Of a stretch of DNA of 11,600 nt, positions 1 to 5,965 are shown in pieces (the first letter of the stretch is position 1; each line of letters starts with the position of its first letter). The notes beneath the pieces were generated by a model. It was not told where the DNA came from. It did no database searches and was given only the letters and a program-made list of their open reading frames with translations. Origin of the DNA: Desulfovibrio sp. (lineage in GTDB: Bacteria > Desulfobacterota > Desulfovibrionia > Desulfovibrionales > Desulfovibrionaceae); the NCBI GenBank assembly GCA_003525525.1, contig DQED01000302.1:1-11600 (forward strand). The letters run 5' to 3'. A program made the position numbers and the translations under genes.

Positions 1-651
1 GTCGCCTCGGGCAAGGCCCTGCCGGACGAGGAGCTCGAAAGCGTCGCAACGGCCCTTACCGGCATCGCCCTCCTGCCCATGGCCGCGGACGCGTCGCTCG
101 GCGTGCTTTCGGAAGATGCGTTGGCGCGGCTCAAGGCCGCCGGGCTCGCCGCCTACCACCACAACCTCGAGACCTCGCGGGCTTTTTATCCCTCCATCTG
201 CACGAGCCGCGCCTTCGAGGACAACCTGGAGGTGCTGCGCGCCTGCCGCAGGAGCGGCATTCCGGTCTGTTCCGGCGGGCTGTTCGGCATGGGCGAATCC
301 TGGGCCGACCGCACCGACCTCGCGCTCACCCTGCTCGAGGCCGGCGTGTTCTCCGTGCCGGTCAATTTCCTGAGCCCCATTGCGGGCACGCCCCTGGCGG
401 ACCGGCCCGTGCTTTCCCGCGACGAGGCCCGGCGCATCGTCGTCCTGTTGCGCTTTCTGCTGCCCGACCGCCACATCCGCATCTGCGGCGGCCGGCCCAC
501 GGTGTTCGGCCGGGACGCGTCGCTCGCGCCCATGGCCGCCGGGGCCGACGGACTCATGGTCGGCGACTACCTGACCACGGCCGGCGGCGCGCCGGACGCG
601 GATCGCCAGGGCCTTGAAAAACTGGGATTCGTGGTGGCGCGGGCCGGATAG
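1..651 (+). CDS. bioB: Biotin synthase BioB, C-terminal 216 residues (5' end outside window)
   Basis: This is the C-terminal part of the radical SAM enzyme that inserts sulfur into dethiobiotin in the last step of biotin synthesis. The frame is open from base 1 to the TAG at 649-651, so the start and the CxxxCxxC cluster site lie to the left. BioB hallmarks, numbered from the first visible codon, are YHHNLETS (52-59), VCSGGLFGMGES (89-100), PVNFLSPIAGTPL, IRICGGR (159-165) and the C-terminal MVGDYLTTAGG. Compared from memory with the E. coli enzyme, the position of auxiliary-cluster ligand Cys128 holds Asp30. Cys188 is kept as Cys90 and Arg260 as Arg160. Two extra cysteines appear: Cys67 in SICTSR and Cys162 in RICGGR. 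This pattern resembles the anaerobe (Type II) biotin synthases. The family call is firm; the cluster type is inference. A hairpin follows about 70 bases after the stop. Confidence 0.95.
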   Translation, partial: VASGKALPDEELESVATALTGIALLPMAADASLGVLSEDALARLKAAGLAAYHHNLETSRAFYPSICTSRAFEDNLEVLRACRRSGIPVCSGGLFGMGESWADRTDLALTLLEAGVFSVPVNFLSPIAGTPLADRPVLSRDEARRIVVLLRFLLPDRHIRICGGRPTVFGRDASLAPMAAGADGLMVGDYLTTAGGAPDADRQGLEKLGFVVARAG

Positions 652-722
652 ACGATTTGCGCGTCCTGCCGCTGTTGCGGGACTGGAACCGGAAGGGCCG
701 CACGCCTCCCGTAGAATGAAAC

Positions 723-754
723 AAGGCCCGGCGACAGCGTGTCGTCGGGCCTTT
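723..754. terminator. Bidirectional intrinsic terminator between convergent genes
   Basis: The arms at 723-736 and 740-753 pair over 14 positions, with one G-T pair and a 3-base GCG loop. The stem is very GC-rich, opening AAGGCCCGGC. Short T runs follow on both strands (TTTC on plus, TTGTTT on minus). It lies 71 bases after the bioB stop and 30 bases after the stop of the convergent radical SAM gene, so it probably ends both transcripts. Confidence 0.85.
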
Positions 755-783
755 CGCGTGTATTCGGGAGTCTGATCGTCGGA

Positions 784-2079
784 TCAGGAAGCGGCGGGCG
801 GCGTCTCCACCACGGGGTTGAAATAGCCGAAGCGCAGCCAGGGGCAGGCCTTGCGCAGGCGCTTGCGGAAGTTCCTGAAGCCCATGGAGGCGTGGCGGGC
901 CGGATCGGCCAGCGCGCCGCTGCCCCGGGCCACGGAAAGGTACAGCTCCGGGTCCAGGTTCAGGTTGCGCAGCTGCACGAAATCCACGCGGTACGCGGTG
1001 ATCAGTTCGCCAAGGGCCGCAAGCTCCGCCTCCGTGTCCGACACGCCCGGGAAAAAGAGGAAATTGAGCGAGATGAAAAGCCCGGCCGCGCGCGCCCGGG
1101 CGAGGCTCTCGCGCACGTCGGCGAAGGCGTAGCCCTGGGGCCGGTAGTAGGCCGCGTACAGGTCCGGATCGGCGCTCGAGAGGCTCGCGCGGATGGAGGT
1201 GCCGCCGGAGGCGGCAAAGGCCTCCACGGCGTCGGGCAGGCTCGCGTTGGTGTTGACGTTGACCGTGCCCTTGCCGCCGTTTTTGCGAAAGCGCGCCACG
1301 GCGTCGCTGATGACGCGGATTTCCGTCAGCGGCTCGCCCTCGCAGCCCTGGCCGAAAGAGAAGACCGGCCGCGCCTCGTGGCGGCCGTGCTCGGCCATGA
1401 CCTCGACGATCTCCTGGGCCGTGGGGCGAAAGGCGATGCGGTTCTGGGTCGAGGGAAAGCCCGAGGACGGGTCCTGGAGCGACAGGCAGCCGATGCAGCG
1501 GGCGTTGCAGGCGCGCGAGGTGGGCAGCGGCGCTTCGAAGCGCCCGAGCGCCAGGTTTCGCGCCGCCGGGCAGCACGAGGTCAGCGCGCAGCCCGACAGG
1601 TGCTCGATGAGGCGGTTTTTCGGGTATTTGCTGCGCAGCGCCCGCGCGCCCTTGACGATGCGGTCCTTGGCGACGCCGGTAAATACCTGCCGCCGGTCCT
1701 CGTCCACCTTGGCTGCGGCCACGACGAAGCGGTCCCCGGAAAAGCCCACCGCGCCGTAGGCGAAAAGCGGCAGCACCGGCGCGCCCGGATGGGTCGCGTA
1801 GGCCGCCGTGGCCGAAAGCGTGTGCCCCGGACAGACGAACGCGGCCACGGCCCGGTCCTCGAGGCGTTCGATCTCCCCGGATTCGGGGTCGAAACCCAGG
1901 GCGTCGCGGCCGGGGAGCAGGAACAGCTCGCTTTCCGGCGGCAGGGGGATGATCTCGTCCGGGCGCGGCGGTTCGAGCCTGTCGCCCCGGCGCACGAGCA
2001 TTTCGAGCTCCGGGTGGTCGTAGATGTTGCCGTCGTCGTCGGCGAAAACGAGCTTGGGGGCGGGCTTGTGCTCGGCCAT
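784..2079 (-). CDS. Radical SAM protein of unknown function, with extra cysteines
   Basis: A 431-residue predicted cytoplasmic iron-sulfur enzyme. The radical SAM motif CNARCIGC places Cys191, Cys195 and Cys198 for the [4Fe-4S] cluster, followed by the conserved-looking LSLQ. A glycine-rich segment FSFGQGCEGEPL (about 240-251) probably helps bind SAM and carries Cys246. Unusually, about 190 residues precede the cluster. That region looks like a separate domain and ends in a Cys group (SGCALTSCC, Cys164, Cys169, Cys170) just before the radical SAM domain. From memory, related proteins with the same SLQ and GQGCEGEPL motifs occur in other Deltaproteobacteria such as Geobacter, but I know of no assigned reaction. 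The ATG at 2079 is chosen over a TTG at 2106 because GGAG sits 6 bases upstream of the ATG. It lies 116 bases after the C_GCAxxG gene on the same strand, with no clear promoter or terminator between. The substrate is unknown. Confidence 0.85.
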   Translation of the reverse strand: MAEHKPAPKLVFADDDGNIYDHPELEMLVRRGDRLEPPRPDEIIPLPPESELFLLPGRDALGFDPESGEIERLEDRAVAAFVCPGHTLSATAAYATHPGAPVLPLFAYGAVGFSGDRFVVAAAKVDEDRRQVFTGVAKDRIVKGARALRSKYPKNRLIEHLSGCALTSCCPAARNLALGRFEAPLPTSRACNARCIGCLSLQDPSSGFPSTQNRIAFRPTAQEIVEVMAEHGRHEARPVFSFGQGCEGEPLTEIRVISDAVARFRKNGGKGTVNVNTNASLPDAVEAFAASGGTSIRASLSSADPDLYAAYYRPQGYAFADVRESLARARAAGLFISLNFLFFPGVSDTEAELAALGELITAYRVDFVQLRNLNLDPELYLSVARGSGALADPARHASMGFRNFRKRLRKACPWLRFGYFNPVVETPPAAS

Positions 2080-2085
2080 GGCGTA

Positions 2086-2089
2086 CTCC
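2086..2089 (-). promoter_or_regulatory. Shine-Dalgarno GGAG fixing the radical SAM gene start
   Basis: GGAG on the minus strand lies 6 bases before the ATG at 2079. The longer reading from a TTG at 2106 has no comparable site, so the shorter protein is preferred. Confidence 0.6.
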
Positions 2090-2195
2090 GTGCGTGCTGG
2101 GAACAAGGGGGGCGAGCGGGGCGGATGCCGCCGTTCGCCAAGGCTTTCTTACGGGCCGAGCGCCGCCCGGACAAGGAAAAGACGCGGACGGGCGG

Positions 2196-2633
2196 TCAGC
2201 GTCCGCCTTTGGCGCGTTGCTCCTCGAGAAGCGCGTGCAGCAGGCCCGCGGCGTCGGCCACGAGGCGTTTGCAGGCGGCCCAGTTCTCTTGCGGACCGAG
2301 GCGGTCCAGCACTTCGCGGCAGCAGCTCGCGCCGAAACGCTGCCGGAAACGGTTGCGGAACTCGGCGGCCAGGTCAAGGCCCGCATACGGGGACGTCTCC
2401 ACGGCGTCGCGCCCGTAGGCGAGCCCCAGGGCCATGATGCCGCCGGAAAGCGCGCCGCACAGCTCCGCGTGCGAACGCCCGACGCCGCCGCCGAAGCAGG
2501 TGGCCATGCGCAGCCAGCCTCCGTCGGCGGCGATCGCCAAATGCGCGACAGCCGTGCGCAGCATGCTTTCGGCGCAGTTGTAACCGGTTGCCATCAACTC
2601 GAAAGCGGTTTGTTCGGCTTCTTGTCTGGTCAT
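2196..2633 (-). CDS. C_GCAxxG_C_C family protein
   Basis: A 145-residue soluble protein matching the cysteine-rich C_GCAxxG_C_C family, whose members are thought to be redox or metal-binding proteins of unknown function. The ordered cysteines are visible: Cys20 in GYNCAES, Cys46 in ATCFGGG, Cys59 in LCGALSGG, Cys104-Cys105 in ASCCREVL and Cys121 in WAACKRL. Length is typical of the family. The ATG at 2633 is chosen because the family N-terminus (MTRQEAEQ) begins there. The reading frame runs further upstream but crosses the rpsI terminator and has no family sequence. The ribosome binding site is weak. The gene follows rpsI on the same strand but is separated from it by the terminator, so it should have its own promoter, although I see no convincing boxes. 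It may be transcribed together with the radical SAM gene downstream. Confidence 0.85.
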   Translation of the reverse strand: MTRQEAEQTAFELMATGYNCAESMLRTAVAHLAIAADGGWLRMATCFGGGVGRSHAELCGALSGGIMALGLAYGRDAVETSPYAGLDLAAEFRNRFRQRFGASCCREVLDRLGPQENWAACKRLVADAAGLLHALLEEQRAKGGR

Positions 2634-2703
2634 GGCGGTGCTCGTAGATGTCGCGCGGCGTTGAAGGGGACGTCGCTTTTCCCGGCGGAAAATGCGCCAA
2701 CGA

Positions 2704-2735
2704 CAAAAGGCGGAACCGCAAAAGCGGCTCCGCCC
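2704..2735 (-). terminator. Intrinsic terminator of the rplM-rpsI operon
   Basis: The arms 2709-2719 and 2724-2734 form an 11-position stem with one mismatch around an AAAA (TTTT on the transcript) loop. On the minus strand the stem is followed at once by TTTT (2708-2705). It lies 27 bases after the rpsI stop, as expected for a factor-independent terminator. Confidence 0.85.
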
Positions 2736-2761
2736 TGATGGTCTTGCAGTGCTCTCGCGGA

Positions 2762-3154
2762 TTAACGCTTCGAGTACTGGAAGCGGGCGCGTGCGCCGCG
2801 CTGGCCGTACTTCTTGCGTTCCTTCTCGCGGGAGTCGCGGGTGAGCAGGCCGGCTTTTTTGAGCACGCCGCGCAGCTCCGGGTCGAGGGAGCACAGGGCG
2901 CGGGAGATGCCGTGGCGCACGGCCTCGGCCTGGCCGGTCATGCCGCCGCCGGCGACGTTGACCTTCACGTCCACCCGGCCGTCGAGCTTGGCCAGCACCA
3001 GGGCCTGGCGCACGATGGAGAGCAGGGTGGGACGGGGGAAATATTCCTCGAAAGGACGGTCGTTGACCAGGATGCGGCCATTGCCCTTGTACAGGCGGGT
3101 GCGGGCCACGGCGGACTTGCGGCGTCCGGTGCCGTAGTAGAATTCGTCGCTCAT
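2762..3154 (-). CDS. rpsI: 30S ribosomal protein S9
   Basis: A 130-residue protein of standard S9 length. It starts with the family's [15 protein letters not shown], continues with the [15 protein letters not shown] region and the glycine-rich [19 protein letters not shown] segment, and ends in the basic tail with RARFQYSKR. In the family this tail reaches the ribosomal P site and contacts tRNA. The ATG at 3154 is preceded by GGAG. It lies 21 bases after rplM, the usual bacterial pairing, and is closed by the hairpin at 2704-2735. Nothing is unusual. Confidence 0.98.
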   Translation of the reverse strand: MSDEFYYGTGRRKSAVARTRLYKGNGRILVNDRPFEEYFPRPTLLSIVRQALVLAKLDGRVDVKVNVAGGGMTGQAEAVRHGISRALCSLDPELRGVLKKAGLLTRDSREKERKKYGQRGARARFQYSKR

Positions 3155-3175
3155 CGTTTGTCTCCGCGTGGCGGG

Positions 3176-3604
3176 TTACACGTCGAGGGTTTCAGGCTTC
3201 TGAGCCTCGTGGGGGTGGGCCTCGCCGGCATAGACCTTGAGCTTTTTGAGCATGGCCCGGCCGAGACGGTTTTTCGGCAGCATGCCGCGCACGGCCTTGC
3301 GGATGACGTCTTCGGGCTTCTTCGCCAGCATGTCGCGCAGGGTGGTTTCCTTGAGGCCGCCGATCCACCCGGAATGACGATAGTATTTCTTCTGGTCCAG
3401 CTTGCGGCCGGTGGTGAGCACCTTGGCGGCGTTGACAACGACGATGCAGTCGCCGGTGTCCAGATGGGGACAGAATTCCGCCTTGTGCTTGCCGCGCAGG
3501 CGCACGGCCACGGCCGTGGCCAGGCGGCCCAGGATCTTGTCCGAGGCGTCGACCACGAACCAGTTGCGGGTAATATCTTTGGGCGTCGGGCTAAACGTTT
3601 TCAT
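3176..3604 (-). CDS. rplM: 50S ribosomal protein L13
   Basis: A 142-residue protein of standard L13 length. Family features seen are [16 protein letters not shown] near the N-terminus, [19 protein letters not shown] in the middle, [14 protein letters not shown], and [20 protein letters not shown] near the C-terminus. L13 binds 23S rRNA early in assembly of the large subunit. The ATG at 3604 has a strong AGAGGAG site 7 bases upstream. It is the first gene of a two-gene operon with rpsI, driven by the promoter at 3637-3665. The short leader (about 26 bases) leaves no room for a structured autoregulatory leader. Confidence 0.98.
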   Translation of the reverse strand: MKTFSPTPKDITRNWFVVDASDKILGRLATAVAVRLRGKHKAEFCPHLDTGDCIVVVNAAKVLTTGRKLDQKKYYRHSGWIGGLKETTLRDMLAKKPEDVIRKAVRGMLPKNRLGRAMLKKLKVYAGEAHPHEAQKPETLDV

Positions 3605-3636
3605 GACGGCTCCTCTGAGTTGCTCGAAAGACGAAT

Positions 3637-3665
3637 TGTGTAAGCGGCGCGGGGATGGTTGTCAA
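3637..3665 (-). promoter_or_regulatory. Sigma-70 type promoter of rplM-rpsI
   Basis: On the minus strand a perfect -35 box TTGACA (3665-3660) is followed after 17 bases by TACACA (3642-3637). The -10 box is weaker, but the spacing is ideal. The predicted start near 3630 gives a leader of about 26 bases before the rplM ATG. Confidence 0.7.
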
Positions 3666-3756
3666 GACTTTTTTCCGGCGGGAACGCCAGGGCGGCCGCT
3701 CGCGGACTCTATGCCCGCCCACACCCCCGCCGTCAAGGCGCGGGCGCGCGGGGAGG

Positions 3757-3785
3757 TTGCCCGCGGCCGCGCGGCGGGCTAGACT
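3757..3785 (+). promoter_or_regulatory. Candidate promoter of the HD-domain gene
   Basis: TTGCCC (3757-3762) and TAGACT (3780-3785) are separated by 17 bases, each matching 4 of 6 consensus positions. The predicted start is about 23 bases before the ATG at 3815. It lies in the 210-base divergent region shared with rplM; the two promoters do not overlap. Confidence 0.45.
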
Positions 3786-3814
3786 GCCTGCACGCCGTAT
3801 TCCCGGGAGCCTTC

Positions 3815-5071
3815 ATGGTCAGCGTTCGCAAAAGCCTTCTCCAACTGCTCTTCGCCGGTTCCTTCATGAAACGCTGGAACGACAAGCACCGCTCCATGGA
3901 CCTCGTGGAGGTGGACAAGCAGGCCCACAAGATGATGGTCGCCTGGATGCTCTACGAGCGCAACAGCGTCCATCTGAGCCAGCCCGAAAAACTGGCGCTG
4001 GGGCTCGAGATCGTCGAAGGGGGACTGTTCGAATACCTCTACCGGCTGGTCATCACCGACATCAAGCCGCCGGTTTTCTACAAGATCAAGGCCAATCCCG
4101 ACCATTACGCGCAATTGACGGCCTGGGTGCTCGGGCAGCTCGAACCGCGCGTGCGCGAACTCGGCGACGACCTCTGGGGCCGGCTTGCGGCCTATCTCGC
4201 CGTGCCCGAATCCGACGCCCCGGCGCGGCGCATCCTCGACGCCGCCCACCTCTACGCCAGCGGCTGGGAATATTCGCTTATAAAGCGCGACAATCCCTGG
4301 GACGACGAACTGCTCGACATCGAGTCGTCGTTTACCGGCGGGCTGGCCCGGTTCGCGGACCTTTCCGGCGTGCCGGACCTGGCCGACGGGCTTTTCGCGG
4401 GCAAAAAGACCGCGCTCGGGCATTTCGCAAGGCTCCTCGGGCAACTGCGCTTCCAGACCCGCTGGTCCCAGACGCCGCGCATCCCGGAAACCTCCGTGCT
4501 CGGGCACATGTTCCTGGTCGGGGCCTACGCCTACTTCTTCAGCCTGGCCGTGGACGCCTGCCCGGCGCGCCGGCTCAACAACTTCTTCGCCGGCCTCGTT
4601 CACGACATGCCGGAGCTGCTCACCCGCGACATCATCTCGCCGGTCAAGCAGTCCGTGGCCCCCCTGGGCGGCATGATCAAGGCATACGAGCAGGCGGAAC
4701 TGGAGCGGCGCGTCTTTTCCGTGCTGCGCCGCGGCGGCTGCGCCGACCTCGCCGACCGACTCGGCTACCTGCTCGGCATGGACGTGGGCTCGGAATTCCA
4801 CGAATCCGTGCGCGAGGCGGGCGGTGCGCGGCGCGTGAGCCCGCAGGAGCTCCACGATCGCTGCAACCTGGACGCGCTCGACCCCAAGGACGGCGAACTG
4901 CTCAAGGTCTGCGACAGCCTCGCGGCCTTCATCGAAGCCTATACGGCCCTTCGAAACGGCATCAACTCCGACCAGCTCCAGGGCGCGGTCTGGCGGCTGC
5001 GCAACAAGTACGCCAGCACCGTGCTCTTCGACCGGGTGCACGTCGGCGCGCTGCTGGCGGATTTCGACTGA
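3815..5071 (+). CDS. HD-domain phosphohydrolase with tandem HD modules (YfbR/HD_3-like)
   Basis: A 418-residue predicted cytoplasmic metal-dependent phosphohydrolase. The C-terminal half (about 212-400) holds an HD domain. The motif RIPETSVLGHMF supplies His231, GLVHDMPELLTRDIISPVK supplies His263-Asp264, and LLKVCDSLAAFIEAY supplies Asp367. The R..ET..GH pattern resembles YfbR-type 5'-deoxynucleotidases, so a nucleotide substrate is possible. The N-terminal half repeats the layout without the key residues. LVEVDKQAHKM keeps a His (38), but Glu73-Tyr74 in GGLFEYLYRLVITDIKPPV stands where HD should be, and His145 stands where the last Asp should be. The ATG at 3815 has GGGAG just upstream; a longer frame from 3659 is rejected because it would cross the promoter and low-complexity Arg/Ala-rich sequence. 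It is a single gene divergent from rplM and ends 21 bases from the convergent unknown gene. The substrate is unknown. Confidence 0.85.
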   Translation: MVSVRKSLLQLLFAGSFMKRWNDKHRSMDLVEVDKQAHKMMVAWMLYERNSVHLSQPEKLALGLEIVEGGLFEYLYRLVITDIKPPVFYKIKANPDHYAQLTAWVLGQLEPRVRELGDDLWGRLAAYLAVPESDAPARRILDAAHLYASGWEYSLIKRDNPWDDELLDIESSFTGGLARFADLSGVPDLADGLFAGKKTALGHFARLLGQLRFQTRWSQTPRIPETSVLGHMFLVGAYAYFFSLAVDACPARRLNNFFAGLVHDMPELLTRDIISPVKQSVAPLGGMIKAYEQAELERRVFSVLRRGGCADLADRLGYLLGMDVGSEFHESVREAGGARRVSPQELHDRCNLDALDPKDGELLKVCDSLAAFIEAYTALRNGINSDQLQGAVWRLRNKYASTVLFDRVHVGALLADFD

Positions 5072-5092
5072 GCCGCTTTCCCGGACGCCGCG

Positions 5093-5650
5093 CTACGCGT
5101 TGCCCCCGCCTTGCGCCATCTGCTGCGCGAGAAATACGGCGCGGGCCTGGTTGAGCTGTTCGAGTTCCGCATACCGCGGATCCCTTCGCATCGCCGCGTC
5201 ATCGACCGTCACTTTGGGCTGGGGAACGGCGTTGAACGCGCTCTGCGACATCGCCGTCGGCGCTCTGACGATGGACCCGTGCACGGCTGCGGCGATTTTT
5301 TCCGCCCGCGCCTGGGCGAGCAACGGGCCGCTGGTCACGCCGGCGCTGGCGTCGGCGTTTTCGATGGCGTCGGCGCAGACGTCCCCCATCGCGTTCGAGG
5401 TCTCGACGAAGCCGTGATTGTCGATTGTAGCGACAACCTTTCCGTTCGCGACGACGGTAGCGTATTTCGCATAGGTCGGATTGCGCGAAGTGTCCGGATG
5501 GCGGGAATAATCCAGTTCGAGCATTTCCTTTTTCGCGGTCATGATCTGTTGAAAGAGGTCTTCGGGCGCTTCGGAAATCGGCACCGCTTTGAGTGTGGCG
5601 TTTATGGGACGTACGGAGGAAAGATCGATGCGCAGGCTGGCGTCGGACAT
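5093..5650 (-). CDS. Hypothetical protein, 185 residues
   Basis: I do not recognise this family. The protein starts at the ATG at 5650, preceded by AAGGGAG about 9 bases upstream. It has no signal peptide, membrane segment or cysteine-metal motif; the single Cys is in MGDVCADAIEN. The middle section (about 60-95, with YAKYATVVANGKVVATIDNH) looks like a small beta-rich unit with an NGK turn. The region after about 95 is Ala-rich and probably helical. The last 35 residues (RRDPRYAELEQLNQARAVFL, then QQMAQGGGNA) look like a helix with a flexible Gly-rich end. Base composition resembles its neighbours and the frame is intact, so it is probably a real gene. It stands alone, convergent with the HD gene, and a sigma-54-like site lies about 40 bases upstream. 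A structural or flagellum-related role is conceivable but not supported by any motif. Confidence 0.7.
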   Translation of the reverse strand: MSDASLRIDLSSVRPINATLKAVPISEAPEDLFQQIMTAKKEMLELDYSRHPDTSRNPTYAKYATVVANGKVVATIDNHGFVETSNAMGDVCADAIENADASAGVTSGPLLAQARAEKIAAAVHGSIVRAPTAMSQSAFNAVPQPKVTVDDAAMRRDPRYAELEQLNQARAVFLAQQMAQGGGNA

Positions 5651-5691
5651 AGGTAAAAAACTCCCTTACTCTGTGTCGTTGCGCAAACTCC

Positions 5692-5708
5692 TGCAAAGGG
5701 CATGCCCC
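5692..5708 (-). promoter_or_regulatory. Candidate sigma-54 (-24/-12) promoter of the hypothetical gene
   Basis: On the minus strand the sequence GGGCATGCCCTTTGCA fits the sigma-54 consensus TGGCAYG-N4-TTGCW at all invariant positions: GG at -24, GC at -12 and the correct 12-base phasing, with the leading T absent. Initiation would fall near 5681, leaving about 30 bases with a good ribosome site before the ATG at 5650. The match overlaps a 10-base palindrome, so it could be chance or a regulator site. Confidence 0.35.
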
Positions 5709-5909
5709 GGTTGCGACATGCCGGGGAACCTCTACAGGGCTGCTGCAGGCGGGAGTCCGGGGTTCGCTTCTGGGGCAGCGGACGTCGAAAAGCTCCGGGG
5801 GGGCGGCATGGCGGGCGGTTGCCGGGAATGCAAGCGGGACGGCAGGTGCGGCAACGATGGCGCGGCGGGGACGGGGAACCCGGTCTGGGACGGGGCGCGA
5901 GGCGGACGC

Positions 5910-5933
5910 CCCGGCGCGGGAGAACGCGCCGGG
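5910..5933 (-). terminator. Perfect 9-bp GC hairpin after malic enzyme, possible transcript end
   Basis: CCCGGCGCG (5910-5918) pairs perfectly with CGCGCCGGG (5925-5933) around a 6-base loop, 32 bases after the malic enzyme stop. No T run follows on the minus strand, so if transcription ends here it is probably factor-assisted, or the hairpin protects the mRNA 3' end. It is the only strong structure between the last gene of the C4 cluster and the next gene. Confidence 0.4.
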
Positions 5934-5965
5934 ACATCCTTTCTGACCGCGTAGCGGCGTCGCGG

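Larger units (their letters stand above)
5651..5965. other. 315-base stretch without a gene between malic enzyme and the hypothetical gene
   Basis: No convincing coding sequence is seen. The open frames here give Arg/Pro-rich translations typical of shadows in GC-rich DNA. The end near 5650 holds the leader and possible sigma-54 promoter of the hypothetical gene, including the perfect palindromes TTGCGCAA and GGGCATGCCC. The middle (about 5797-5895) is strongly G-rich on the plus strand. The end near 5965 holds a 9-bp GC hairpin after the malic enzyme gene and a 6-bp stem (ACCGCG/CGCGGT) touching its stop codon. Confidence 0.6.

Noticed and set aside
739..2418. Long plus-strand open frame (559 codons) opposite the radical SAM gene
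   Set aside because: It lies antisense to recognisable minus-strand proteins. Its translation is Arg/Gly/Ala/Val-rich with no motif, a typical shadow in high-GC DNA.
3605..3636. Possible L13 autoregulatory leader
   Set aside because: The predicted leader is only about 26 bases and shows no stable hairpin, too short for a ribosomal-protein-binding structure.
2648..3643. Plus-strand open frame spanning rpsI and rplM
   Set aside because: It is fully antisense to two ribosomal protein genes of standard length and crosses their promoter and terminator.
3659..3814. Upstream extension of the HD-domain protein
   Set aside because: The extra 52 codons encode Arg/Ala-rich sequence and span the likely promoter. 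The ATG at 3815 has a ribosome site and starts a plausible N-terminus.
5602..5937. Minus-strand frame (111 codons) upstream of the hypothetical gene
   Set aside because: It has Arg/Pro-rich, motif-free translation, overlaps the start of the 185-residue gene in another frame and has no ribosome site.
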